Shown one piece after another: positions 49,415 through 63,120 of a DNA stretch of 64,000 nucleotides (the first letter of the stretch is position 1; each line of letters opens with the position of its first letter). The notes under the pieces were generated by a model. It worked only from the letters and a program-made list of their open reading frames with translations, was not told the origin of the DNA and did not search any database. The DNA is from Anticarsia gemmatalis (taxonomy: Eukaryota > Arthropoda > Insecta > Lepidoptera > Erebidae). The stretch spans positions 2,304,501-2,368,500 of the forward strand of contig NC_134770.1 of assembly GCF_050436995.1 (NCBI RefSeq). The letters run 5' to 3'. Position numbers and translations under genes: made by a program.

Positions 49415-49804
49415 GCAGTATTACTTTTTAAATATACATTAAATTACATACGCCAATAAACTAACTTCACGCCTATCTACAAGTTATAGCTCATCTGATT
49501 CTCAGTCGTAAAACGTAAGTTGTCATCGCAAATCAAATGAATATTAAAGCTTTGCCACTTTACATTATGGCGTAATAGTTGCTGCAGTTACGAAGATGCA
49601 TGAGAAGAAACTTATGTAGTGGGATATAAATAGGTGTTATTTGTTAAGAAATTAATTTGATTGTGTGATTGTCAATTTTGTTTTTGATATTACTGTTGGC
49701 AGTGCTGGCTGACGTTTTCTAAACTAGATGAAGTCTCGTTACCTCTTGAACTTGACTACTTCCACACTCAGCCCAGGACTTTTGTTTCAGTTTAAGTAGA
49801 CTGT

Positions 49805-49847
49805 GGTGACAGTCAGACTGTGAGGATTTCACAGTCTGACTGTCACC
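49805..49847. repeat. Snap-back palindrome, 19-bp perfect arms
   Basis: ggtgacagtcagactgtga (49805-49823) and its exact reverse complement (49829-49847) surround the loop ggatt. The palindrome directly abuts the 5S-derived SINE at 49848. Confidence 0.97.
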
Positions 49848-50095
49848 AGTTCCGCTCACCGGTCGGTAAACGATTTGCGCATTAAGCAAACCTTAGCACG
49901 GTCATTTCAAAGATGGTTGACCGCATAGTGGTATTTGAACGAGGCGTTTCCGTGCTTCGGAGGGCACATAAAAAGTCGGTCCCAGCTGTTGTCATTTAAG
50001 ATAACAGTCGTTAAGGCACGTCAAAGGCCTGCGGGCGGCTTGAACTACTTTGACACTGGGTTGACCACTAACAATACGATAACAAGAAAAAGGAA
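49848..50095 (+). mobile_element. 5S-derived SINE
   Basis: agttccgctcaccggtcggt, gcattaagcaaaccttagca, tggttgaccgcatagtggta, cgtgcttcggagggcacata and gttgaccactaacaatacga. Its 5' edge is cut by the palindrome. Confidence 0.87.
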
Positions 50096-51234
50096 GTCAG
50101 TTCCTATAGCAGACTGTGCAGTCCTTTCTTAGATTCAATAGTTGCATCTAATAGTGGAATGTACATGTTTTGACTTTGAGTGATAGTTGAACAATCGAAT
50201 ATTCGTATCTTTGCTGTTGTTACAAAAACCATACATCAGAGGGAAGAATTTTACAAACAAACAAAGAGCCATGACAATAAAAAACTAGTATTTGTAGATA
50301 CCTAGTTTCTGAGTAATGTAGTGTATATACACAAAGTACATATAAAAATTGCTATATATTTTTTCAATTGCGGTTTTCAACATCTGTTAGTTGTACATAC
50401 GTACTTGAGCTATCAGTCATATTATATAAATAGCTCATACAATGTTTCTGTATTATATCACAGCTATTTCTGTTGACCATACATTGTTAGGTTCAATAGA
50501 AATACTATTGTATATTCACTGGTCAAACGGTCTATGGATCGGGCGCAACAAAGTTAGGAAGACAGACCTATGAGATCAGCTGGTACCGTATATTGAAGTT
50601 ATTAGTTTAATGTATGTAAATTGGATTTGCTAGTCATAAATTAACCGATTTTCCATACTGATAAGACAAATTGGAAATACTTAATGTACTCATTCAGATT
50701 TTTCAAAACGCTTCCTTCTGTTGAAACATTTTTAAATTTTCGCGTAAATATTTGTAAACGTCGAAACTTTGAGTGCCCAAGAATTTTCTGCGCACGATGC
50801 GATTGATAATATGCTGAATATAAATATAGGGTCTTTCTACCAAAGCGAAAATAAAACACCAAAAGACTAGGAGACATTGGTCCTGACGATTGACTGGAGA
50901 CGATTTTTCTGCAAATCAAAATACAGCACATTTCGGACGCAGACAAATATTATCACTTACATTTTCACTTCACCTCGTCACGCTTGTCTATTGTTCAACT
51001 ATAGTATACTACTAGTACTACGTCTCAAATCAAGTCTACTACCAGCCCACGTAGGTCTATTCAAATTAAGGTCAATTTCGACTATCACAATATATGACGT
51101 CACAGATCGTGACTACTCACTTGCGTAATGTAACGAAATGTTTTTATTAACTTATAGTTTAATTGGTTTAATGCTGTGCGGATTGTGTTGCAATTGTGAA
51201 TGGTGTCTATTTAGAGGAGGTACTACACTCCTTA

Positions 51235-51345
51235 ATATTATAAATTCGAAAGCAACTCTGTCTGTCTGTCTGTCTGTAACGTTTTCACGTCTAAAACACA
51301 GAACCAATTTTATTAAAATTTAGTACAGAGATAGAGTTGACCTTG
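51235..51345 (+). mobile_element. Helitron-like 5' fragment with (GTCT)n
   Basis: ttaatattataaattcgaaa, then gcaactctgtctgtctgtct and acgttttcacgtctaaaaca, like the start of the 9286-9762 element. The 3' half is missing. Confidence 0.6.
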
Positions 51346-53082
51346 AGAAAAAACGTAGACTACGTTTAATGTGAAAAAAGGCGTAGAAGATGTTAGAAGA
51401 GGGGTAGATGTTTGTATAAAGATTCTGCTCTCAGTCACTAAACCGCGACAAAGAGCAAGAACTTGGTAAATACATACTTACTTAATACTTATACTAAGAC
51501 TTTTGCTAACTCTACATTTTATGTATGTATGATGTACGTACTACATACTTACATACCTAGTAATATTTATTACAACAGATTAATTCTAATATGAGTCAAG
51601 ACGAGTTGGGATTCCGGTATATGTCTAACAGTAATTGTGAAAAAAATGGTAATGTGTACGTATTGCATAATTACCGTACATGTGATGTAATTTCATATTT
51701 AAGGAGACAGATAAGGTCGCGAAGTTGCTTTAATACTCTAGTACCACCGAAGGGTTAAAATTATTTTTCGTTTACCAAAAACGTTAACCGAAGTAAGTCA
51801 AATAGAAGCTTTTTAAATAAATACTTTAATAACGCAGTCGACCCAATCAAACGAACACGTCAAAAACCTTATGACATACTAACACCACCAGCCCAAAACG
51901 ACCAAAACAAACTTCTAAGCTGACCACACATTCCTTAATACCTTTTAGACCACATCCAAACAATCTCTGCAGCGACTATAACCCTTTTGATACTTATAAA
52001 CATATTAACCACACTGTGGTCGGACCACATCCCACCACACCGTGTAAGGAGAGCCGGTCCGTTGCGAAAGTAAAAAAAGATAAACAACATCTTATAAGAT
52101 ACTCTTTTGTGATTATTTGAGGATATTTTGTGTAGAGTTTTAATGCAAAATATACGGTTGTGTGATTTTTTAAAGCTTTTGCCCAATTATAGTTAGTAAT
52201 GATACATATTCTGCTATTACTTTAATAGGAAAACACTTCCTACGTCCTACACTCCTTTCAACGAAAGTTCATTTTTCTTTTTTTGTGCATTTTTACCCAA
52301 TACCACCTGGCAATAATCACCAAGCAATTAAATTATCGAGTATCTACAAAAAATATAGAGTAAATGTAAGTTAAAATAGATTACCAATGGCTCTTTCTAG
52401 TGTATATTCTTTAATCGAGCAGTACCAATGTTTTTCCGTGTAGATTTTACTATGACTCGCTTAAGAAAAGATCATAAGCTACGCAAAAATAATTCTTCTT
52501 CATAATCATCTAACATTTTTTACAGGCTTATTTGTCTCAACAGCGAACCGAACCTGCTACTACAAGTAGTACAGTACATAACATAATACCCTAATACCAC
52601 AACGTGTAAACATACCGTGATAAACCACCGTTATCTGCTCTCAGCGAGATCGACGTGTCAAAACACTTGTTATATAACATAACGAATACGGAACGAGTGT
52701 ACAAATAGTTTTGATATCGTTATTTTATGTAGTACAGTTGTAATGTAGTTATTGTAAGTAATTGTTTTTTCTTTATGTGGAGTTAGGTTAGTTTTATTGT
52801 CTAGTTTGTTCAAGGTTCAGGGTTCGACCCGATTTTCACGATTAGGGCAGTATCTTCATTAAATAAATGAAAAGTAACCACCAGTAAACCTAGTATGTAC
52901 ATATATAATATGTATAAGTAATATGTATGTATAAGCAAATTATTAAAATAATTTGATGAATTACATTATGTCTCTGCTTATAATTACTTTCGAAGATCAT
53001 GAGGAGTGAAGCTCTAAAGGGAGTTTTCCGATCAAGAAACAGAAAACCCCTGTAATCGATTCAAAAAATATTTACGTGGGAA

Positions 53083-53117
53083 ATAGAACCGTAGTCTGTC
53101 CAAGACTACGGTTCTAT
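53083..53117. repeat. Snap-back palindrome, 15-bp perfect arms
   Basis: atagaaccgtagtct (53083-53097) and its exact reverse complement (53103-53117) surround a 5-base loop. Confidence 0.96.
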
Positions 53118-54049
53118 AACGGCCTATAACAATATTAATCACGCATGGTAACAATATGGGCACCTTAACCTATATTTTTTGTACGAATGAGAATAAGCTA
53201 AATCTATTTCATAGCAGACTGTTAGCTCTATTCACGTGTAGAATATAAGCCTATTACTCACGTGAGACCTAATTAGATGATCTAAACGCACAGCATCCGC
53301 CATGTGTGCACATAAACTTAAATAAGGACATAAACAACCATGTTTTTAGGACAAATGCTGCACAATCGTTGCCTAGATAGAATAATTTAGGGTAAACAGC
53401 GGTTAGGTAAATCACCATATCATTGTATCCAAATTTCCAGAAAATTTGATAGGGTCTTGCAAAAACTTATTTTTGAATAAGTAATATAAAATGTTATATA
53501 ATTAATGTTTTGAGGACTGACGGTATGAAATCATTAAAAAAATTTTTAATGACCAGTTTTTCGTCGAAAATTAAATATATCTATCACAAAAGTAAGCAGT
53601 TAAGGACTGTCAAATACCCGTTACAAATGGGAGTGAAGTTATTGCTTTGATCGTATAAAGTCCTGAAAAAGATTTTTTCGGAACATTTTAATAAATTACC
53701 GTTAACCCAAAAAAAAAACAAATAGGTCATCATCCAAAATCACTACGAATACATAATCAAGCTTCAATTTGACTATATTTCAAATGCAACAATGTCTCCA
53801 ATCTGAATCGTGAGCTGCACATTTTCCCAGGTCATAGCCCCCATAAATCTCTAGTGTCCATAAACTTTTGTTTGTTTGTCTGTCTTTACGACGGAGCTAG
53901 AATGTGAGCTAGCAGTCATTGCCAAGTTATGGCTAATTATAGGGTAATTCAATCATGGTATTTGTGACTTTGTATAGAGGCCGTTTCCTGGGTTAAGGTA
54001 GGTGAAAATATGATGGCAGTTTGAAGCAATGCAAGATATTATAGCCCAA

Positions 54050-54200
54050 TTCTATACTACTATCGAGTATCTATAACCTAGCTAACTGTGATGAAAATCT
54101 AAACAGCGCCTCTAGCGGACGTCGTGGTAATTATTTTTGCAGTACATTTTAAATGTGAAACTCTCGATATTTGATGATACCGATTGTAGAGAATCGCGCA
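54050..54200 (+). repeat. Recurrent ~165-bp element, copy F
   Basis: Contains attctatactactatcgagt, cagcgcctctagcggacgtc, gcagtacattttaaatgtg and accgattgtagagaatcgcg. It is diverged in the middle. Confidence 0.72.
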
Positions 54201-56151
54201 CGAGACCAGAGTAATATATTCCTATTGAAATCTTCTCTACGGACGAGAGAAATTTCTATATCGAGTTCAGACAGTAAGAATAAGCATTAACACGGCAGCA
54301 ATGTTGTATTATTTTGTAACAGTGGAATATATCTTTCTACGAGATAACTAAAACCAGTATAACCGTTACATTATAACGAAAAAAGTTATAATACCATTTA
54401 TATTTTCAGGTTGAATTGAAGGGAGTTCATGAATGGACTAAGAATTTATCATCTGGTTAGTTTCCCTTCAAACCGGCTCCAGTTGGAGTGTACAAAACAC
54501 AGGAAGGATACTCCACATTATCAATCTCCCCAATTCTTCGGTCCAGTGTTAACTGCTGATAACGGATGTGCCAATGAACGTCTTCAACTACGCATTATAT
54601 GCTCATTTTGTGACACGAGACCTTACGACAGACTGGAAAGTACTACAATTTTTTACACTTATTTGGATTAATTTGGGAAAGACGTATGTATTTTTGGGAG
54701 TCTGTCTGATTTACATATCTATGCAAAAATGCTTAGTGATGATTTTTGAGTAAAAAGCAATATTTATGTGCAAGATTATATGCACCTACAACCTTTATTT
54801 CTTTCTTATGGAATCAAGTGTGTAACTAGAATTGAAGATACTTTAGTCTCTGCAAAGAGTAAGACTTCCTGGCATTGACTTTCAAAAGCTTGCCGAATAT
54901 TAAAAGACTCGACTTAAGTAAAGTTGTAACTGTAACCCATCTATGTTATAACCGCAGCAAAATACACTTACCTATTAACTCCTACATAAAAACAACAAAT
55001 TCTTCCTAACACATTCAACACATAAATATTTCTATTCTCATTCAAGTTATAAAGAAACCTTTGGCTATTGGCACGGCTGTCGACGTTGACAGATAACATC
55101 GCGCTAACATGCTAATTGACGCGCAAGGCAGACCGCTGGTCGTCTACCTATGATATTTACTATATGTTTATTAGATATGACCACCTACGCAAGTGTTGAC
55201 AAGAGATTTCGTTTTGTTTATTAGTTGTCAATAGAGTGTCATTGATTTGGTTATTGCAGCTACATAATATAATAAAGTTGATAAATGTATGGGTTTATGC
55301 TAACTCATAAACCGGTATGGAACTGTTGTTAGTTATTACGTTAGTTACCTATGTTCTTATTGATCAAGAACTTAAGATTAAAAAAAAGAAGATAGAAAAT
55401 CTAATTCTTTCATTTTCAGGTAGCTAAATATCGGGAACAAACGGTTTGAAGATGAAAAAAAAGCCTGAGAGAAATGAACCGTTTGTATGAATCTTTTCAT
55501 CACAAGCCACCGTTTATTTTGGAAATTCGATCGCTAACAGACTTAAGGTATTAAAACCAGCCAACAACTAATCCAGAATCTATCTTAGGGACTCAGAATT
55601 TATACCGAAGAGCAAGATCAAAAGAAGACTTCTATCTCTCTCGGAAGTTCATGTACCTACCTACAATTTTTTTGATTACAGTAGTACAAAGTTTCTCAAC
55701 AGGAAAACCCAAATAACAGCATCCAATCTTTATACCAAGAGCGGAAGATCCTCTCATACACATCCTCTTCTCTCAATTATGAAGCAACGGCCCACCCACG
55801 TTTACTAAGTAAATATTTAACCCCTATATAGGTCAGTATTCTGTTGTAATGTGTAACTATTGTAGTGATAACTGGAACAGCTTATCAGTCAGCTGTCTGG
55901 TTATCTCAAATCATCTTAACGAGATAAGGAGGAAATTTGTAGATTATGTACAGTTTGGTGGAAAAATACTTATGAAGTGAAGGATTTTGTTTGTGAATCT
56001 TTGGTTTGATACGTTACCGGAAGGCAATATTTGAAATGTTATTCACAAAAAATCCGTTTCAAGAACAACCTATATCAAAGTTGTGTTTGACGATTATAAT
56101 TTCACAGACATACCCATGAAAATGAATTTTCATCAAGAGATGACATATAGT

Positions 56152-56209
56152 TAGGGGATATAATCCCGGAAGCCCGAAATTTGAAAAAGGCCCGGGATTA
56201 TATCCCCTA
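56152..56209. repeat. Inverted repeat, 18-bp perfect arms, 22-bp loop
   Basis: taggggatataatcccgg (56152-56169) and its exact reverse complement (56192-56209). Confidence 0.97.
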
Positions 56210-58429
56210 CATATGTTATTCACGTGAGGTCCGCTGTAAGCATAACCTATTCACTAATCATAGCTTAATAGTTCTAAACTGACCTATTATATAATATACC
56301 ACAAAACACCATACAATGTACCAACCATAACTTACCTTCGGTTCTCATCGTAACAAGGTAGGCAGTAATAGGTACATACACTTACGAGTGAACATAACCG
56401 GATGTATTTGATAAGCAACAATTACCTGAAACAAACAACACAACATTACTACAATGTTACGTGTTACTTACGTATTTAAATGTCTTGTTTGATATCAATC
56501 TTGTGTTTCCTGCTGTTGATTTTAAATAAATATTTCTTTGCGAGACTTCAAACGTTCCATCCGTAAGCGCAAATTCACTCACTGTATCATTGACTATCAT
56601 AAGTGCCAGCATTTGACCTAAATTAATAAATGATTTGATCTTCATTTTATTGCACTTTTTTAAATAACTTAGAAAAAGGCAAAATCATCAACCAGTGCGA
56701 ACAGTGTTGGTGACAAATAGACTCATCCCCTCCTTTTTTCTTTCTTTTCCCTTACAAAAAAGAAGCTACACTCGCATTGTCTTCTCATTATCCCACATTA
56801 GGGTCCACAAGTAGGGTCAGTACAGCATGTTACTTTTATTCATGTCTATCAGCCGTCAGCTCTGTCTTCACTTCTGGCCCTTCTGGGACAGCAAAAGACG
56901 AAATTTAGTAACTAAAACCTGATTTATTCTAATCTGCAATATATTCTGGAACTTTAACGAATACTCCCGACCAGGAAGTTAGAATACGTAACAAAGAGGA
57001 AAACATGAGTGCATAGAGTACTTTAAAGAAACGAAAGAAAATCGAATGTTATAATTTAATGAAGGCTGATAGTCGGTTGAACAATGGCCTAAAATAGCTG
57101 ACTCATTACTTACAATAGGGTGCCAGTGTGGGACAAGATATGAACTGATAGCGACGACAATCACAAATATTAGAAAAAGAGTACAAGGAAATCTTGCTGA
57201 AGGATACAAATAAGCAAGTCTTCCTTCCAGTTGACAAGTTGGAAGTGGCAGGTGCTTTAAAACCTACAATAATAAACAATATTTACCAAAACTCTTTCCT
57301 TGTTTAGTTGTAAAAAGATTGTAAAATGTGTAGCAATAAAAATCGCTAACAAATATAGAAAATCTTGATAGATTTTAAAGAGTAAAGTCTCGTATTAATG
57401 TAGGCATTCTTGTTTTTACAGGAGAGGGGAACAATAGGTCTATTTAAAGGGGGAATGCTAAACTGAAGAGCATATAATATCGCTGTATCCCCCGCTACCT
57501 CTTTTAACTTGCGTCACAGCAAGTCACGTACATTAGAAAGTATCGGCGAGTCACAATATGGTCAATTTAGACAATTTAAACATTATACATGCGTACGTTG
57601 TCATATTTATACAATACGCACCGTTAGTTTGCGTTATTATTAATACTGGACATTTTTGAAGTTTAACCTCACAAAAAGGAGGTAAGAAGGTACGTAAGGT
57701 GATCTTCAGGAGTCAATAAACAAAATGAAGTATGACAGTACGATGTACTATCGAACCAACTGAATCATGACCCATTTTGCCGATAATTCGCTTGAAACCG
57801 TCAAAACAATAAGAATTTCGTCTCTAACGTCAAAGTTGCACTTAGGACATTTTAAACATGAATACGACTGTGTCATGATGTATCTACGACTACAGACAAC
57901 TTTGACCTTTGTTAATACAGTACCAGATACGTTTTCGATATATCACTCTTAATTTGAATCTAGAATGTTAATAGTCTAAACTCTTTGCACTACGAAAAAA
58001 TCTATTTGTGTGTAATGTCAAAAAGCACGTCATTTAGAAATCTGTGAAACGCTTAGGGTAACCACTATAGTCATTGCCCATCATACAGTGATTGCCAACG
58101 TTAAGCAATAATACGTTTATTTTAATTTCTAAAGAAACCAGTTCAAATGAATTGCGATGTACCGATTTCGTTGAGTTTTTAAATTTTAGAAGTCGTTTTT
58201 TATAGGTAATTTATTTATAATGTTTCCAAAGTTATTGAAACAATGAAACATGACTGATGTTCCTTTAGAAAAAATATTTAAGTTGCGTTTATAATAGAGT
58301 ACTACTAGAATACTATTGACCAAAATTGTGTATAAATTCCCTAACCGGGTAATAACTATACTGGTTACCCTATATTATTTTAATTTTTATAGTAACATTA
58401 TTAGCTATAATGGCCGATTTGGCCATGTC

Positions 58430-58505
58430 CTGAGTGGGTATCGAAACCCACTCCTGACGCGTCGCAGTTGTAACATCAACCCACTACGCCATGGAGCCTG
58501 TTAAA
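58430..58505 (-). mobile_element. tRNA-like SINE head, reverse
   Basis: On the minus strand it reads ctccatggcgtagtgggttg (A-box-like) and gtgggtttcgatacccactc (B-box-like). No body can be followed. Confidence 0.5.
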
Positions 58506-60837
58506 AACGATAACAAAGAATTATTGTATTGAAGCACAAAGATTTGACATAACGCGCAATAATGACAGATAACAAATTCGTTACCAAGGAAACGTAGGTT
58601 CAAGCGAATTTCGACCTACGTTTATATAGACGTGTTTTAGAAAATAAGCACATGGTGGGTCATGATTCAGTTTGTTCGATAGTACATCATAATTGCATCA
58701 GCCCTATAGGTTCTAGAAGTATTTTCTTCTTCTTTTCCCAACTCCTTTCGAGTTCATCTCAATCCTAGATAGAGCGGTATTTTTGGGTTGTTTTTTAAGA
58801 CTGTTTTCTACAGAAAACTAGAATTTTGATACCCTTATGTTTCTAATCAAAGCGATGAGAATGGCTGATGTAGTAGATATGTTAGTTATGGATGTTTTAT
58901 CCACTTCTTCCATATAACACACATGAGACAAAAGAATATTAAAATTAAAATTTCCTTTACCTATTTTCTTAAAATCACACCTCAGTTCCATAGATTCAAC
59001 CAACAAACGTTTTGAAAACCATCAATAACTTCACTCACTTATAGCTACAAGAATGGGGACAAGGGGACTAGATTGTAGTACAAGTAAATATATTCGGTGA
59101 TCTCATCGCTAGTACATTTACATACACCAACGACTGTTTGTCAGTCACCTTACTCACCTTAGTCAGTAACTGATAAGATGGGCTGATAAAAAGGGCACGT
59201 GGTACTATTGTTTTGAGATGAACAGACTTTTCCGTTCCATCTTTAACCAACTGCGCAGAATTAGGGTAAAATTTAAGATGTAAAACAGAGTAGGTAGTCA
59301 TTAGGATTAAAGAAAATCAACAGGTTTTATTAAATACTTTTTCACTAGACATCTTACTTGCGATTTTGAATATGTAAATTTTAAGAAAATAACTAAAATA
59401 ACCCTTTCGATATGTTACTTCTTCGCTTAATTATTTCCAAATCGATTTAGCAGTTTAGATGTAAAACCACTACAGACATTAAACTTTCGGATCAATCATA
59501 TTATATTATACAAATATCTTTAATTGTCAATTTAGATATCCGCCTAAACCGCACCCGGTGAGCTTTAATTAATAACTGACTAATTATCTCGTTAGTTTTA
59601 GGAAGTATTGTCTGACTATACCTTTTAAAGTTTCCCAAGCAATAAATATCCCAACAGTATATTTTCATGTCAACTCGTGAGACGGGCGATCCATCAGCCA
59701 GTCGTTAGTTTTCACCGATCAGTAAATAAGTAATAAACAACAAACGTTTTGCAAACATCTAGAAAATTGCGACGAATACCGCGGAAAGTCGATTGTTAAT
59801 CTATCAATACTTTCACGATAACACTGTTTACTAGAAAGCTGTGTCGCTGGGATTGTAATAAATAGGGATTTTAATGAAATACTGGAAGCAATTTTACATG
59901 ATCATTTTCCGATATTAAACTCTCGCGACTTTTACACATAGGTACTTAATATAATAATGCGCTGGGTCTTAAGCGCAATTGAAATTTAAGAGTTTCGGTA
60001 CATTTTTTATTTACTCGACGTTTCGATCGAGTTACATCGATCATGGTCATGGGCTGACTGAAATAAGGTATAACGTAACGTAACATAAATGAATCAGAAG
60101 AAAATAGAAAAGGACAGAGTCATGAAACGCCTTTTTGAACAAAACAGACAAAATATTATAAATATAGATATTGTATTAAACTTAGAGCACACATAAAAGA
60201 TTTTAAAGTTTTCATTAGGCACACTGTATTATACATTAGTTTTGAAATTCGTTCAGCCTAAAGAGGAGCTGGTAATCTATTAGTCTATGTAACAATAGCT
60301 ATTTTACCACTTTGGTAAATGCAGTTGTTTTGGAAAAAAAATGTTTGAGTAGTACGAAGAAACTTCCAGTGAAAAGTATAACCAACTAGATTAACATTTA
60401 CTTGCAACTCTATAATCTATAAGTTAACTGTCATCGGCTCGTAAATACTGAGCTAGGAAAGTTTCAGAATTGTGTCAGGTAAATGGAAAACCTTGACCGT
60501 TCGCTCATAAACTCGCCAGCATAGCGGCAATTTAAATAAACTAGGTAGGTAGGTAACCCAGCTCCTATACGCGAGATTGCTTGGGATCAAAATGATGTGA
60601 GCATAATTTTATTTAAAATCTGCTGAGGCTTTAAAGTGTATTTATACATCCTAATACGTCTTAATACATTTTGGTTATAACTATAGAAATTCGTCGACAA
60701 ATAGACGGTGTCTGTCAGAATGATGCTAGCGGGTCTTTAAAAATTAATTAACCAACGAATGTTTTATTAGTAAACAACAGCCGCGCAAATTACATTCTCA
60801 CCTAAGGGAGGAGACTTATGGGTTACATTCCGTAATG

Positions 60838-60890
60838 AAAAAGGAGTAAGGACTCGACTCCACCACGCTGATCAAATGCGTGTCTTGTAA
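60838..60890 (-). mobile_element. tRNA-derived SINE, short 3' fragment
   Basis: ggactcgactccaccacgct gatcaaatgcg is the reverse of the body segment with ggccagcgtggtggactcaa. Confidence 0.55.
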
Positions 60891-61283
60891 CATAGCATTT
60901 AATCAACCATTTGAAACATAGATATATTATCCGAATACCAAATAATAGATCAACATATTAACTATTTACAATACATCCTATTAATCACATCAAACTATAA
61001 ATAGCCCATGGATACAAACATCGCAATGACATAACATCTCATTGCACTCACAGCTTCCAAGAACGTGTTTATGTTAGGCATTCCACCAGATGTTCTAGGA
61101 AGTACTAGTATATTTTATAACACTGACACGCTGTTTATTAGAACAAGGAACGATTTCATTGAAACTAGAATTTTTCGAAGCTGTGTCTGGATTTTGAGGT
61201 CATTGGGGCTACTAGTTTGAGTGGTAAAGTTAAAAAAGCCGACCAAGTAAGAGTTGGACTCGCATATAAAGGTTTCCGTGCCA

Positions 61284-61533
61284 TCTATACTAATATTATG
61301 AAGCTGAAGAGTTAGTTTGTTTGTTTAAACGCGCTAATCTCAGGAACTACTGCTCCGATTTGAAAAATTCTTTCAGTGTTAGATAGTCCATTTATCGAGG
61401 AAGGTTATAGGCTACATATCATCACGCTACTACCAATAGGAGCAGAGTACCAGTGAAAAATGTTTCAAAAACGGGGAAAATTTCGACCCATTCTCTCTTA
61501 TGTGACGCAAGCGATGTTGCGCGGGTCAGCTAG
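61284..61533 (+). mobile_element. Helitron-like element (~245-bp family)
   Basis: Starts TCTATACTAATATTATGAAG after A and ends gcgcgggtcagCTAG before T. The 3' hairpin loop is changed (CGCAA-gcgatg-TTGCG), with the stem kept. Confidence 0.9.
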
Positions 61534-62009
61534 TTACTTATAAAAAGCAAAAGTTGCTACTGTTACGAACACAACGACCGTCAAAAAGTATCTGAAATGT
61601 ATCATAAATCGACCTAATCTAAGTGTTTTTAATTATACGAATAACTAATCATAAATTACTTGAAGAACAGAGATTTGATGATTGAAACTTAATAACTGAT
61701 TGACATAGCTACAATTTTCCTCAAACTTAATCATTTATCACAAATTCTTATCGGGAAATCCCTCTCATTACCAGTTACATATCAAACGTCACAACATTAA
61801 TTAATTAATAAATTATCATGAACACTATGCGTCATAATCGTGAACTACATATTAATTAGTTACACCATATGTTTAACCATGAATAATGAAGAGGATTCCC
61901 AACATTTAGTTTTGGGAAAAACTTGACGTGGTGTTTTTCTTATGACGTGCTACTGAAACGGAAATATGGCATAACTATTTCTGAATAATTATGGAAGGAG
62001 TCTTAGAAA

Positions 62010-62175
62010 TAATCATCTCTTGCTCCAACGGTGATAGACAACATCGTGACGAAACCTTGCATGTCTAAAAGTTGTTTGTTGTTTTGTTTTCTTGAGGGCA
62101 CGCAACGTCCTCGCACTTGGTCAGCGTGGTGGACTCAAGGCCTAATATCTCCCTTGTTTGCGAGAAGACCATTCA
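62010..62175 (+). mobile_element. tRNA-derived SINE, 3' body
   Basis: ttgctccaacggtgatagac, aacatcgtgacgaaaccttg and gtcagcgtggtggactcaag. The tRNA-like head and final block are missing. Confidence 0.82.
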
Positions 62176-62845
62176 GAGTCCTTACTCATAAACGTATAAA
62201 ATTTTAGTCGATCAAGCCATAAGGGGTTAGCTCAATCGAGTGAAACTTTACCGTTGGAACCTTCCCGTTGAAAGTTTTATAGATAACAATTTTTACAACG
62301 TTTTCGAGTAAAATCAGGCAGACAGTGATAACTTACATACAACCAATATCCAGTTTTTTTTCGATTCATATTTGCTATATTCTTAACGGACAAAAACAAC
62401 GAATATCTTATTACAATAAAGATCATGTAAAACATAAAATAAGTTGTCATTTTGAGGAGAAATTAAACATTTTCTTTTTATTATAATATCAATATTTATA
62501 AATCAAATTATTCAAACAAAACAAACAGCGTTTTCTCTTTAAAAGAGATAAAAACACAAAGTCAGAAGAAAATCCCTCAGACATGAAACCATAATAATAA
62601 GATAAATGAATCATAGATAAGAGAACGGAATTTAGATTTTAGTACTGAGGCAACGGAATTCAGTGAAGGAATTTATTAGTAACGAGTAGAGCTGCGTAAT
62701 CTATGGGTTTATCAAAGCCGGTTTTAAAACTACTAAACAGGATAATCGGAAATAGCTAGTCTTGGGAAGAGTTCGATTTTGAGCCAGGGTATAAGAGTAT
62801 ACTTAGGAGGAACAGCAAAATCTACGTAACTTGGGGATAATTGAG

Positions 62846-63120
62846 CCGCCCATAGCCAGTTGCGCTCACCGGTCGGTAAACGATCTGTGCGTTAAGCAAA
62901 CCTTGGAGCCGTCATTCCTCAGATGGGTGACCGCATAGTGGTATTTGATCTGGGCGTCTCCGTGCATCGGAGGGCACGAAAAAAGTTGGTCCCGGTAGTT
63001 GTAAAAAAAACAGTCAAGTTGCCAAGATAACAGTCGTTAAACCACGTCAAAGGTCATCGGGCGGCTTGAACAACTTTGACACTAGGTTGACCAATGACCA
63101 CTAATCGTGTGATAAGAAGA
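62846..63120 (+). mobile_element. 5S-derived SINE, near full length
   Basis: catagccagttgcgctcacc, ggtcggtaaacgatctgtgc, cagatgggtgaccgcatagt and aactttgacactaggttgac. A ~20-bp insertion (gtaaaaaaaacagtcaagtt) interrupts the 3' body. The tail is gataagaagag. Confidence 0.87.

Noticed and set aside
56457..56645. 62-codon minus-strand open frame beginning MKIKSFINLG
   Set aside because: The start is weakly signal-peptide-like, but there is no family match, supporting exon or promoter.
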